A stretch of DNA of 64,000 nt, taken from Meghimatium bilineatum. Lineage: Eukaryota > Mollusca > Gastropoda > Stylommatophora > Philomycidae. Location: NCBI GenBank assembly GCA_034231615.1, contig CM067322.1, positions 62,573,032 through 62,637,031 of the forward strand. Reading direction: 5' to 3'. The translations under genes and the position numbers were made by a program. Positions 34,650-46,329 of this stretch are shown in pieces (positions within the stretch are counted from its first letter, which is position 1; every line of letters begins with the position of its first letter). The notes beneath the pieces were generated by a model that did not search any database, was not told the DNA's origin, and was given only the letters and a program-made list of their open reading frames with translations.

Positions 34650-36800
34650 TTTACTCATGGTATATGCAGCTCTGTGCTATTCCAAGGCTTTACCAGCCAA
34701 CACATTGGCTCTTTCATTTCCCCTGACCACAGCATGATCTGGACAGTAGATCCATGTAATGTTCTGCGCATTGTTGAGAAGAGTAACCCATTCAATTCTG
34801 ATATTACGCTTTTCTATCTTAAGCAGCATACTTTGAGAGTGATAGAATCATAGAGTCTGTCTGTGGTTGTGTCGCCAGCCAAGTGAGAGCTACTGTCACT
34901 GCTTCTATTTCCATTCTCATACTCGATGTTGTAGTGGGGTAGGCAGTGGAATTCTCAGCTAATTTTGTGGCATTTTGGTAGGCCACAAAACTCCAATGAC
35001 ACCTGTTTGTTTCTTGTGTTACTGAGCCATCTGTGTAAATTATCATATCATGTGGCTTTGAGTGCTGCAGTATGAGTTCTTGGATCATTCCCTCTGTTCT
35101 GTTGGCAGCCCAGTCACTGCATTCTCTTCCCATCTGTATTACAACTATTGTCAATAACTTTCTCTCTTTGCCAAATGTCACCCATTCACAGCCTCTTCCC
35201 ACATCCTCCAGCTCACAAACTCTGAGTAGGATATCTTCTGCTTCTGCCATCTAGGACCTCCCTCCCTTGATACACCTTCCTTTTGTGTTGTCTAAAGATC
35301 AGTGTATGGGGTGATGATCATTATTGGCGACCTTGAAGTATTCTTTAACCTGAGCTATTTTATGTCTTGATTTGATGCTCGTAGGTTTAGGAGAAACATC
35401 ATGGTCACGATAGGTGTATCTCTTGTGCTTCCTAAGACAGCTCTCATGGTCTCATTTTTAACTCTCTCCAATCTATCCACCTGTGTTTGCGACAATGTCA
35501 GTAAACCTAAACCATAGTCAAACACACAGATAATACCACTACCTGCATCATCTGACAAAAGGGTTCATTGTGGTATCTCTGCAGATGCCATGATTTTGAC
35601 TGCACAGACACCATTCCCAGCTTTCTGAATGATATTGTCCACATGTTTCGCGAAAGATAGACTTCTATCAAAAGTGATGCCTAGATATTTCATAGTCTGC
35701 TCCCTGTCAATGTTGATGTCCATGCAGTTAGCTGCTGGTAATGTGTCTGTGACTATGTTCAGTGAGAATCAGATGATGTTTGCCTTGGTGAGATTGATGA
35801 CTACCTTATAGTTAGTGCACCAGAGCTACAAATGTTCTAGATTACTCTGGATGCCATCAATCATGTCTCTTCTGTTTCTGCCATGCTTGTACAGCAAGAG
35901 GTCATCTGCATATGTTAGTATCCTGCAGGGTCCAGTCTCCTGAAGCTGCGCTATTTTGTATGTGTAGATGTTAAAGAGTACAGGTGATAGTGGTGATCCA
36001 TGTGGAAATCCCAGTGCTATAGTTCTGATATCTGATGTCCAGGATTCCAATCTCAGAACAACAGGTCTGGATATTAACACCATTGCTATCCATTGAATTA
36101 CGTCAATGCTGAGTTTGCTTAACAGATGTATTAGCTGCCCAAAGCTGACTCTGTTATAAGCATCTTCTAGGTCAACCGTGGTGACTACTGTTTCCTCCTT
36201 TGCCTGAAAGCCTCATAGATGTCATAGGCAAGGATTGCCGCAGTTGTGATCATGTCTCTGCTTGGACTTAGAATGTCAGGAAGTAGGTCTCTATTTCCAA
36301 ATTGAATGTCAGTCTTCTAGCGATTATCCTCTCCAGCACCTTGCAGTAGACATTTTGTAAGGTGATGATATGATAACTCTATGTCGGAGGTGTCTTTACC
36401 TAGCTTTACCATGGGGGAAAAGGTAACTGTGTAACCACTTCTGGTATGTGTCCTGCTTTCAGACTTGTGCTGAAATCATCAATGTGTCCTGTTTTAAGTA
36501 AGTCATCTGCAATATTTTTCAGGAGGCTGTAGGGTATTCGGTCAGGTCCTGGTGCATCATCTGTTGTTTACTTTATGGTCTCTTTTACATTCTACAAGGA
36601 GATCATTTGTTACCAGCAATGTTGTTAAAGTGGCCACTATAATCTTACATTCATCGATATTGTTTTGATCTGATTGTTGGAGGTATCTGCTGAAGAAAGC
36701 ACTGCCCTTCTGCTCATCTATGGTAGTATGATCCCCGATTCGTCCTTCAAGCACAAGTTTAATTTTGTGTCAGTTTTTCAATTCATTGCCTTGTGTAATT
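34650..36800 (-). mobile_element. Jockey/I-group LINE: RT, linker and RNase H
   Basis: The longest LINE copy here, about 2.1 kb, 5' truncated. In order on the minus strand: pre-RT linker (36754-36557); RT core GFPHGSPLSPVLFNIYTYKI with TYADDLLLYK (catalytic YADD kept); thumb VDRLERVKNETMRAVLGSTR; linker AEDILLRVCELEDVG; RNase H MIIYTDGSVTQETNRCHWSF then TTSSMRMEIEAVTVALTWLA. RNase H C-terminus follows toward 34650. The RT and RNase H active-site residues in these pieces are intact but the frame is broken several times. Confidence 0.85.
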
Positions 36801-36879
36801 TCCTAAATTTGTATAGGAAATGACGACTGAATGTTAACAAACATTCTTTGCCAATCATAATAATGTTTATTTCTTGTCA

Positions 36880-37050
36880 TGCTCCATTCCAAGCCCAGCT
36901 CCTTTATTCTGGACATGAAATCATCATCTTCATTAATTTTGTTTGATCATGCAGTTTTTCTCAAAGAATTCAATATGTCGATGTGATCTCAATCTATTTG
37001 CTCTCTCATTCATTGCTTTGAACACCTGATTGGCCAGGCACAAAAATTTG
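36880..37050 (-). mobile_element. RNase H fragment of a second Jockey-type LINE
   Basis: Parallels 26590-26770 (TTATTCTGGACATGAAATCATC against TTATTCTAGTCATGGAACAA-type text, then TTTGCTCTCTCATTCATTGC and CCAGGCACAAAAAT, the antisense of FVPGH/Q...SNERA). Decayed. Confidence 0.5.
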
Positions 37051-37099
37051 AAGCTGTGTGAAATACTTTAGTATTAAGAAAGTGATTTAGTAAGAAAGT

Positions 37100-37592
37100 G
37101 TTTTGTAACACAAATCTATCCCAATGGAAACCAAAAGGCAAATCAAAAATTCAATATTCATTCCAACATTGTACTATCAATGTCAGGCATGGACACTAAC
37201 TAAAGAACAAGAGAGAAAGCTTACTATGTGAAATGAGATGTCTAATAAACGCAGAAAACAGAACAAGAAGAGATCATGTGAGAAATGAGATTACATGAAC
37301 TGTTGAAACAACATCAGTGGTCAAATATGTTGAGAAACAGAGACTGAAATGGTCCGGCAACCAAATGAGAATGAACCTTTATTGGCCAGCGGCAAGAGTA
37401 TACAACGTGAAAATGAAACAGCAAGATACAGAGAAAAACCAAGAAGAAGATGGATTGAAGGAGTTACTAACATTCTGACATGGCATAATATTACTGCATA
37501 TCAAGCAACCAAACGTGCCATAACCCGAAAACCGATCGTCATTCAATCATGCGATACAGTACAGCAAAAGCATAGAAAAGACAATAGATAAC
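37100..37592 (+). mobile_element. LINE ORF2 C-terminus, holds the MITE empty site
   Basis: The 80-codon frame 37349-37591 contains ETARYREKPRRRWIEGVTNI followed by LTWHNITAYQATKRAI. The corresponding sequence at 16243 is split by the MITE; here it is continuous, which fixes the MITE boundaries. Confidence 0.8.
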
Positions 37593-37599
37593 TAGAATT

Positions 37600-38155
37600 C
37601 TATGTTTAAATGTGTGCAATATTAATTGGTGTATAAAATACAATATTGTCACTGTCAAATTTTTATGAATGTCTCCCAACAACTTTCATACTTTTCCAGA
37701 TCTATTTCCCACTAGTTTGTTGACATAAATTATGGACAACCATTTTTCTCTTCTCCTATTTAAAACTTGTGTAGATGTAACAATAAAATATCAATAATAT
37801 TATTGAGTGATCATTTGATATCCCAAAAATCTAAGTTTTAACATGAATCTTAAAAAGCTGAAAGACTGCAGGAAACTAATAGAAATGGGACATATACAGA
37901 AACATTTGTACTGATCTGATAAAATAAAACAAATTAACAATAATACACAAAAATGAGACTAAACCAAGATGTTTTCATTAGGAAAACCAGACACAATTAA
38001 ACTGTGTCCCAGCAAAAGAAAATATGATTTATTTGTGAATAGTCAAGATTGTAAATGACTATAATGTTACTTTAAATTTGATGGATGAACTGATTAGTAA
38101 AAAAACAGTTAATGAGTTTACCATAGAATTTAATGCTTAAAAATAGTACTACAAA
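37600..38155. other. Intron, nothing recognised
   Basis: AT-rich, no frames. Confidence 0.4.
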
Positions 38156-38159
38156 TTCT

Positions 38160-38441
38160 AGTGCCTGTGTGTTGCCAATATGTAGGCCTGAAAGGGGAGC
38201 AAAGAAAAGCAACACTGTTTACCCTTTCATGCATACCATAAAAAGCGACTAAAAGTTATGGGGATCAGTTGGCTGTCCCATCCAATATAGGGTCATAGTA
38301 ACTCAGAAGCCATGCTGAAATCGGATGTTTCAGGCCAAATGTGCAGATATTACAGCAAAGCTGTAAACCATGACACAGCTTTCCATTCTCTGGACTACAT
38401 CTTGCTAATCTGTAGGAATTTGAGAACAAATACAGAAGAAG
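38160..38441 (+). mobile_element. GAA-tailed SINE, family A, copy 3
   Basis: Shares GGGGAGCAAAGAA, CGACTAA.AGTTATGGG, GTTGGCTGTCCCATCC, and GGACTACATCTTGCTAATCT; ends CAGAAGAAG. It lies 125 bp downstream (in gene sense) of the 38567-38666 neurexin exon. Target duplications not identified. Confidence 0.75.
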
Positions 38442-38566
38442 TGGTAAAAATAAAGATTTAAGTTCACAGTGAAATTTGATTCTTCTTCTTCTGTATTCGT
38501 TAAATTTGATTGATTATGAGAACGGCACAAGCAAAACTAGTTTTGGGTTCATAACCTTAAACTTAC

Positions 38567-38666
38567 CTTGGGGTTTTTATGTTCAACGAGACATTGCCCT
38601 CAAAAAGTATTTTAGGGTCATTCTGCATTGCCAAATCAAATATGTGAATACCATTAAGCACCAGTC
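38567..38666 (-). CDS. Nrx-1: Neurexin exon: C-terminal strands of LG6
   Basis: The exon is 100 nt with acceptor ttatttatag and donor gtaagttt, phase 1 in and phase 2 out. It encodes GLVLNGIHIFDLAMQNDPKI followed by LFEGNVSLNI. This aligns directly with [20 protein letters not shown] and the following GNVRLV of vertebrate neurexin 1, and with GLSVNRLRILDLAVERDPHI of the fly protein. It is the end of the LG6 beta sandwich. NVS is a possible N-glycosylation sequon. The outgoing two bases AG plus the first G of the next exon make an Arg codon. Confidence 0.9.
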
Positions 38667-38852
38667 CTATAAATAAAATTTCCTCAATTAATTTATCATT
38701 CACAGGAGTCAAAAGTGAGCAAAAATATGGCTAGTGTGAGAATATGATATGAGCCTATAGAGCAAAATAAGATCAAACTATTCCGCTCTGAATGACCTAG
38801 ATAAATGGTTCAAATGTAGACCATCACAAATACCTACAAATAGTTGCAGGCT

Positions 38853-39671
38853 TTAACCCCTTGGTTGTGGAGGCATCTTTAAGGATACGATGGAAAGTTA
38901 CCTCTATTTTATGGACATTCCTTATGAAGTGATGAGCAATGTATGCGTATAATGTATTCCTGAAGGTATCATAAAGTATTCAAATACTCTGATTGGCTAG
39001 TTCAAGCTGTCTAAAGATTATTTAACAATTGATATTGTATTAATTGTACACGCTTGTAAGTGTAATTTCTACTTCTGTGTGATGACATAGATGGCCTTTC
39101 TTTGTGCAGCCATCTTGCCGTGACCTACAAATATGGTGAAGGGAAGACTCAATGAATTATAAACATTTGGAAGAAAGGTTTTCTGATAATTCTAGCATTA
39201 ATTTATCTGATGCAGGAAGTGATGTAGAAAGTGTTAATTTGCTTTGTTATTACAAAGGTTGAGAAAATATGGAGGCTATTCCAAGGTATCACACTATGCT
39301 TTGAGAAGTACTGCTTCACCAGTAGGGGTTGATGTGCCTGTATATTTTCATGCAGCATAATCCAACTGTGCAACAACAATCATAAAAACACTTGTGCCAC
39401 ACAAATATGTGTGATTTCTTCATTGTGATATCATGATATGCTTTATTAACCTTTTACACACCATGTTTACAAAAAACAAATTTCTCCCCTGCCACCGGAT
39501 TTATTTTAGAAATATGTGTTATTGTTTGTGGCTGTTATGAAAATGCGATAACTTTTTTGTTGTTAGATGTATTTAAATAATATTTGTACATATAAATAAA
39601 GAATTGAATACTGCATATATTGGTGTAATTTTTGTTTGTGTGTGTGTGATACCAGATGTATGAGAAAGTGG
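38853..39671 (+). mobile_element. piggyBac-like element, internally deleted
   Basis: The left end is TTAA followed by CCCCTTGGTTGTGG; the right end, reversed, reads TTTACCACTTTCTCATACAT and matches the left over the first 15 or so bases with mismatches. TTAA targeting is specific to piggyBac. An acidic N-terminal-like peptide LEERFSDNSSINLSDAGSDV occurs at about 39160-39230, in keeping with the Asp/Ser-rich N-terminus of piggyBac transposases. The catalytic part is absent. Confidence 0.5.
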
Positions 39672-39992
39672 TAAAGACGATTTTTCACAAAAAACAAATT
39701 ATAACAGACTAAATGAAAAAAAAAATATTAAAACATTTCTTGCCTTTTCTTTTAGAATTTTCTGAAGTGGCAACCCTGTAAAAACACCTAATTCTACAGT
39801 ATTTATGTGGTTTCATTGTCAAATCATCATAATATCACTGGTAAAAATGAATGAACCTTATAGATTTGTTATTATTGTTCTCTGAAGCTCTAGACCTAGT
39901 TATATTTGGGATCAGTCCAAAACATTTGAATTTAAGAATCTACCTAATGAATGCAGTGTGATCAACACTATATTCTGTGATAACCAACTTAC

Positions 39993-40036
39993 CTCTCAAC
40001 AATTCATCATCCACATCACAATCAATAATGATTTTA
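39993..40036 (-). CDS. Nrx-1: Neurexin exon: short LG6 segment (KIIIDCDVDDELLRG)
   Basis: The exon is 44 nt with a pyrimidine-rich acceptor (ttatcatattttcag) and a consensus donor (gtaagttg). The only open reading is phase 2 in, phase 1 out, and the outgoing phase matches the next exon at 38666. The peptide has a short beta strand (KIIID) followed by an acidic loop, then runs into GLVLNG, as the IIIGG...SGLYYNG stretch does in other LG6 domains. The usual IGG is replaced by IDC, so this is a diverged LG6. Similarity is modest; the splice sites and phase are the stronger evidence. Confidence 0.7.
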
Positions 40037-40613
40037 CTGAAAATATGATAAAACAAAAGTCTATAAAACCCGATTCACTTTCACGGCTCCACCGATGTGG
40101 ACAGATGTAATATATTTTGCTATTACAATGCCATAGATGTCTCCCTGCTCATAAACTGTTCAGAAAAGGAAGTCAAATGGAATAGCTAGCTAGGAGTTGC
40201 CAAATTTGGTTACTAAACATGTTATTTTCAAGTATTAGAGAGTGCATAACAACAGATGGATCCATGTGCTTTAAGTGTTCCGGATTAGCTAATACTGTAG
40301 GTGTAACCATCTACCTAAAGTGAGTTGAAGGTTAAGCAATGTTAATGTCTTTGATTGTGACTTTTCAAGCAATACACAGAATTTGACATTTATACATTAT
40401 CTAATCAAGGATACATTTCAACTCCATTGATGCAACTAGCACAACACATGAACAAACATCTGTATTTTCTCTTTGAGAGTATATGTGATGTATATCTGTC
40501 ATGTCCTTTCATCAAGGTTGTAACCAACTTCTAAACACATAATCACCATAACATCATTTTTAATTCAAACACTGGTTAACTATTCTGAAAACTTTTTGAG
40601 TCTACCTCGTTGT

Positions 40614-40950
40614 GCCACACTTCACAGGTTATATACCCCCATTTTCACATGTTATAATTTTCACTTCACAGGGTATATTCCCCCATTTCACAAGTTATAA
40701 ATCCCACTTCACAGATTATATTTCTCATCTCACAAGTTATACCGTAAGTCCGACCTTGGATGTTCTCTACTACATTCTGATGGACTTATTGAGACAGGAT
40801 CTGAGCACCTATAGACTTGTTCAGTGTACACACTGATGATAACCTGCACTCATGACATTCACTCACAATACATGTTCCACATCACAAATTACAAGCTCTA
40901 GCTCAAATATAAATATTCAATCACACAGGTTGTATACCCACACATTACAG
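40614..40950. repeat. Degenerate tandem repeat split by a LINE end
   Basis: Units of 27-35 bp built on CACTTCACAGGTTATATxCC run from 40614 to 40745 and resume at about 40855-40950 (CACACAGGTTGTATACCCAC). The stretch 40750-40856 between them is a Jockey-type LINE tail (ILMDLLRQDLSTYRLVQCTH), similar to 10160 and 15490. Confidence 0.6.
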
Positions 40951-40959
40951 CCTATATGT

Positions 40960-41855
40960 GGAAGCAAGAAATCTCACCAGAAATTATACCCTCGAAATGT
41001 TGAACAATGGTTCCATTATTGGCCCTCTTTCCTCCTATCCGTATATAAGCTTGGTTGTTAAATATATGGCTTTGATGACCTGCAGAGATAAAGGATTATT
41101 ACAGCAGCTGTGAAATTACTTCATAGTTTACAATGGTCTTGTTGTTATATGGGTTGGTATCTATGACAATGTCTGTAATTAGTTTAGGGCTCCAGAAAAA
41201 TATATGAATGTTGTGAATTTGTGACTACAGTACAATGTCAACCTATAAGGAACCTCAGACTACAGTTAAGATGTCAGAATGCATTATGGTAATTTATCTA
41301 TTACAGCTGTAAAAATTGTTTATTATCTTGAACACAGCTTGACTGAGATATAAATATCAGAACTGTTGATTTAGAAGATCACAACATATTAATGGTATGA
41401 TTTATATTTAAGCTCCTGGGAAAAATTGTATAAAATATTCAAATCCTTATTTTTTTTATAAAGACTTATTAAACATATTAATGTTGGCATGAGTCAAACT
41501 AAAAAAATTTACATAGAACACATAAAACATAAAGACTGTAGAATAGGTGATTGCCATAATTGCATAATTTATAGTAAGACTGTCATTATTGCTGAGTTTG
41601 TCAAAGATACAATTAGAACATTTTTAATACCCAAAATTACATTGTTAAGCAATATTAGTATCTTGGTACCCTTTTAATATTTGATGATAGGTCCTTCATA
41701 AAAATAAAACGTATGATAGTAAAAGCTAAACTGACATTTTACAAATAAGAAAGTTATGAATCGTGAGTGCAGGTTATGATAAACAAACACCAGACTTCCT
41801 TAGAAATGAGAATCAATAAAAGGTAATACTGCTACAAAACTGAAAAACAATAGTA
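40960..41855. other. Intron, nothing recognised
   Basis: AT-rich; the 62-codon frame 41489-41677 (Lys/Ile-rich) has no recognisable similarity. Confidence 0.4.
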
Positions 41856-41859
41856 CTTA

Positions 41860-42010
41860 CGTAGTGCACAGTCTTTTGAAGTTAAACTTGATAACAACTA
41901 ACACTCTATCCCTAAGGGCCCATGGGGTGTAAACACGAAAAAATACAAATAACAATACACACGATATTTTCAACGTTTCGAACCGTTAGGTCTTTATCAA
42001 GAATATACAG
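41860..42010 (-). mobile_element. Penelope-like 3' end
   Basis: Read on the minus strand it contains TCTTGATAAAGACCTAACGG followed by TTCGAAACGTTGAAAAT. A stem-like ...GAAACG block after the coding region is common in Penelope-like elements, and a similar motif (GGTCGAAACGC) follows the GIY-YIG region at 61990. The second copy is at 9660. Confidence 0.55.
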
Positions 42011-42139
42011 AACAAACAGTGAAAAAACTATAAAAACAATGTTGCCACCACAGAGGCACTAGAAAGTAGAAATTTAAACAATATGAAGTTCAAGGAACAA
42101 TGACATACATGTAAACATGTAGTCATGGAAGCGGATTTT

Positions 42140-42480
42140 GTAGCACAAGACAAATGTAAACTTGTGACAGCTGAAATGGCATGCTTACGCAGAAGCCTAG
42201 GAATATTGCTAACAGACAGAGTAAGGAATAAGGACATTTGACAAAAAAACAGGTACCACTCCAATCTTGGAATATATTAAGAGACAACAGATCAAATGGT
42301 TTGCACACATCAGCAGACTACCATCAGACAACATATCACTGCAAGCTATGCTACACAGATACAGTTTAGGCAGACCTAGATGCTGATCATGAAAACGATG
42401 GACAACAAATAAAAGAGGTGACAAATTCTACAATATACTCAATACATGAGGGCCATCTCCAGAAAACTCTTCTACCAATA
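42140..42480 (+). mobile_element. LINE ORF2 tail relic
   Basis: Broken plus-strand frames read SLGILLTDRVRNKDI, PILEYIKRQQIKWFAHISRL, and YSLGRPR-like, matching the R.RNE.I...LG..PL.EYI...QLKWFGH..R pattern of LINE C-termini. Confidence 0.65.
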
Positions 42481-42885
42481 ACAATGAAAATCAGCAAAGG
42501 GTTTAGCGAATAGATAGACAAAAAGGGTGTTTTTCTTTCAGTGCTGCAATAAAGAACCTAGCCTACATATTGTGTGACAACAGATAGAACAAGTGGCCCT
42601 TAACCAGTCCTTATAAATTATCCTCTGACAGCCATTAACCAGGACAAAGCTACAAGAAAGTTTACTGGAAAGATTGTGTGTATAAATATAATATAAGTAT
42701 GTTATAGTAAGAGAAATAATTTCTTTTTAAAATCTTTTACATATTTTAGTTTTTCCTGCAATACGGTCCCCAGAGTGAACATTTTCATATACTGGCTTTG
42801 TTTTTAATCAATTATATTTAAGTTTCTAGCTTTCAAGATTTTTATATGGTGGCCCCCTTTTCAAGACAACTACTTTTCTCTGATC

Positions 42886-43074
42886 CCACTGGAAATCACT
42901 ATAGCCCCACTGAAAATTACTGTGACCACACTGGAAATCACTATAGCCCCACTGAAAATTACTGTGACCACACTGGAAATCACTATAGCCCCACTGAAAA
43001 TTACTGTGACCACACTGGAAATCGCTGTGATCAAACTGGAAATCTTTGTGACCCCACAGGAAATTACTGCAACT
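42886..43074. repeat. 21-bp minisatellite, 9 units, in alternating pairs
   Basis: Units alternate between ACTGGAAATCACTATAGCCC and ACTGAAAATTACTGTGACCA, giving a 42-bp higher-order repeat. The unit is a multiple of three, so both strands stay open: the plus strand reads SPTENYC-DHTGNHY heptads, the minus strand GHSNFQW-GYSDFQC. No flanking gene structure supports translation. Confidence 0.93.
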
Positions 43075-43362
43075 CATTGAATGCCATATGATTCATATTG
43101 TAAACCATTGGTTCCATTGACTACAATATTCTTATCCATTATGGCTTGTTTTATCCACCAATAAACGTATCTGTCTATCTGTCTTTTTATCCACCTGTAA
43201 AGCAGCCTGTGCCCATTATTTTGTGTTATTGTAATCACGATCCTCTCATTTGCAGATAACTCATTACATTAAACAAGAAACAAAATACATAAATTATCTT
43301 AGAAACTATGAGTGTTTGCCTTATAGAAATAACAGGAACCTCACCCCTACTCGATTCCCCTT

Positions 43363-43560
43363 CTTCCCAAAAGAACAAAACACTCACCCCACTGCCCACA
43401 ACCTCTCTCTTTCCAAAAGAACAAAACACTCACCCCGCTGCCCACAACCTCTCTCTTTCCAAAAGAACAAAACACTCACCCCACTGCCCACAACCTCTCT
43501 CTTTCCAAAAGAACAATACACTCACCCCACTGCCCACAACCTCTCTCTTTCCAAAAAACA
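43363..43560. repeat. 46-bp minisatellite, 4 units
   Basis: Nearly identical units with CCAAAAGAACAAAACACTCA, CCCCACTGCCCACAAC and CTCTCT. The unit is not a multiple of three, so the single open frame 43250-43678 reads the unit in all three frames in turn; each is free of stops. Strongly C/A-biased strand. Confidence 0.95.
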
Positions 43561-43672
43561 AAATATGTACTCCCTCTTCCCAGCAGAAAAACTAATTCAC
43601 TCTCCCCTCGACCCACCCTCTGCTTATGAACAGAATGAAAATGCACTACTCCATCTCAAACTCTTCTCCTTC

Positions 43673-43816
43673 CAATAAACAAATAACCTAAATGCATTTC
43701 CCACCAAATCCCTCTCCTCCCAATAAACAAATAACCTAAACGCATTTCCCACCCAATCCCTCTCCTCCCAATAAACAAATAACCTAAACGCATTTCCCAC
43801 CCAATCCCTCTCCTCC
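43673..43816. repeat. 48-bp minisatellite, 3 units
   Basis: Each unit holds CAATAAACAAATAACCTAAA and CGCATTTCCCACCCAATCCC. On the minus strand it encodes the 16-residue repeat GRRGIGWEMRLGYLFI three times. Starts 113 bp after the preceding array. Confidence 0.95.
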
Positions 43817-43959
43817 CAGCAAACACATAATGAACAAGAACATTCATATATATATATATAATTATAATCAATATTACACTGTCTGCTACTACTATTTTCC
43901 TGTATAAGTTATCTTCACTTACCATGACATATTTCATTATTCGTAAACATCACATCCGT

Positions 43960-45109
43960 TTGTAATTGTTTCGTTAAAGTAGCGGGGCCCGTATTTCAGG
44001 AAAGAACAAGCCATATTTTATCCAAAAATCAAAGTTTGAATTGGCAATACTGCTGTTTCTGATTATTTTTAGGATATTTTGAATTAAATGTGGTATTAAA
44101 AAAATGGATTAACTAAATATTTGTTATGATTGGTGCCGTATAGCAAAAACTTATCATACAAATCTAAACCAAATTTAAAAATAGGTAAACTTATGCTTTA
44201 TTCTAACATCTTAACAGTAGATGTAATACAATGTATAGCAGATGAATCCCAACTTGTTTATCAACACACATTGAGAGAGAAGAGAGAGATATAGAAATTT
44301 AATAAATCATGACTGAAGGCCACATAGTATATCAATCTGCAATATTTGAGTGGAAACAAAATGAATGGCTGACAAGAATAAGTAATTTTTCTTCCATTTC
44401 TTCATGTGCTAAATTATTATTTAACAGAAACTATCTCAAGGTGATGAAGACATTTTGAACAAACTGAGAGAAAAATTCAGAACATAAAAAACAAACTGTA
44501 TTGTACTCTGATTTGTAATGTGTTTCAAAATATGGAAACAAAATACATAAAAATATGAATAAAATAACTCTGTGGCTTAAATTTTGGTGTGCTTAATGAG
44601 TGGGGGAAAATATATAAATACTAGGGAGAAATCATCTGTAAGGGCAAATCATGTGTTTTGTGAATGAAACTTATAAACACTCACATTCTGAGAAGAATAA
44701 TCAGTTTTGGACAACAAGAAGAGAATGAATATGGAACTAAAAATTACAATGTGATAATGAACATAGGTTAGAAATTGTGTATGGTGATATTAGTACCAGA
44801 AAGTACCTTGCAGAAGTAAAGCATTTATTTCCTCATCGAATGAAAACACTGTTGGGGGAAAAAGATTACAACAAAAATATATCAAATAACATTTTGACAT
44901 CAAATAGCTTTTGCCCTTGAAAAAACGTACAAGTATTGTTTTAGTTTTATTTCCTGTGATCTAATATGACCATTTAGATATGTGAACCACTTGAATATTA
45001 GTATATTGTGTTCTGATTTACATAGAGATGATGATATCTCCTGTTCTTAGATGATCCTGTGCATTAGATTTAGGAAAAAATGTATTTTTATTGGTACATC
45101 TCATGTGTT

Positions 45110-45140
<31 letters not shown>

Positions 45141-45300
45141 CATATAGTATGCACCACACCCACAAGCCATAGTACTAAAACTCACATATCTCAAAAGCAT
45201 ATGTGTATTTCTCAATATGGTATCATTCCAGCAGAGAACTGGGTAATAATGTTTGTCTTTTCATTTCAGTACTGTATAGTTTAGTGCATACTGTGTTGAC

Positions 45301-45394
<94 letters not shown>

Positions 45395-45675
45395 AAATAA
45401 TTAAAAAATTTATTAAAAAAAATATGCTGATTATAAGACACGAAAAATACTTTCTTTACTTGAAAACAATGCCCACAAAAGTGTTTTATTTTAAAAAAAA
45501 AATGTTGTTGACTCTGAAGCAACAACCACAATAAAATATTAGAAAGTTTTATAAAGATATCAAAGGCAAAGTTGATGCCAAATTACATGAATGAAATGTT
45601 TCATAAGAATAAAATAAAAATAACACATGTATAACATTAGTTTTTGCTGATATTTCATAAATCTGTAAAATTAAA
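43960..45675. other. AT-rich intron with TA microsatellites
   Basis: TA repeats at 45109-45132 and 45307-45389. The rest shows no recognisable family; 44330-44470 is slightly less AT-biased but has no usable frame. Confidence 0.5.
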
Positions 45676-45679
45676 AATT

Positions 45680-46325
45680 GTCAGAAATTAGAATAACAGT
45701 GGCATTGTCTTGTAGCCAATTTATATTATTGCTAAGGATTTTAAAATATTCATGCATGTGCACCTTGGTGTAAGTGAATGTGATATCATAATGGCAGTTT
45801 AACAAGTGCCGCTCCAATGTTGTCATGCAACAAAGAGTAGCAGCATTCTGTTATTAATTCTTTAATCTTGTAAAGGGTGAAACCTATAGAAATTCATCAG
45901 TGAATGAAGGCTCAGTCTGGTGATGCATGTCTATCAATCAAGCAAGTGTATTAAGTGGAGTAGAAAGTTTCAAAATGGCATCAAACACACTGGTTGTGAA
46001 AAGTATGTAATAGAACTCACGTCATTTTGAAACTTTCTTACTCCATTCATAAACTGGCAAGATTGACAACCATGTATCACCACAGTGAATCTTCATTCAC
46101 CCTGATGAATTTGTATAGGTTTTCCAAATTCATTTATAAAGATAAACAGAATACTGATCCTTTTTGCTGCATGTCAACAGTGAGACATCAATCATTAAAC
46201 TGTCATTATGTCACATTGTTTGTCTCTACCAGAATGGGAAATGCAGGACACTTGACATCCTTAACAAGAATATTGACAGATTACAATAAAGTGATGATTT
46301 ACAATAAAAGTTATTCCCATTTCTA
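45680..46325. repeat. Long imperfect inverted repeat, about 300-bp arms
   Basis: The left arm (about 45680-45978) matches the reverse complement of the right arm (about 46021-46325) in the same order along the whole length. Examples: AGAAAGTTTCAAAATG, CATCAGxGTGAATGAAG, CAGTTTAAxxA, TAAGGAT. The spacer is about 42 bp. The arms are roughly 65-80% alike with small indels. It may be two copies of one unknown repeat tail-to-tail, or a fold-back element. A 105-codon frame (46027-46344) lies in the right arm and has no recognisable match. Confidence 0.8.
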
Positions 46326-46329
46326 TCAC

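Noticed and set aside
40075-40125. Minus-strand SVHIGG peptide resembling the LG6 IIIGG strand
   Set aside because: No donor in a phase that fits the 40.0k or 38.6k exon, and a stop follows within a few codons; probably chance.
42846-43091. Real protein made of heptad repeats (PTENYCDHTGNHYS type)
   Set aside because: Both strands are equally open because the unit is 21 bp; no splice, start or conservation evidence.
45203-45531. Open frames through TA repeats encoding IYIYIY
   Set aside because: Microsatellite artefacts with no coding signal.
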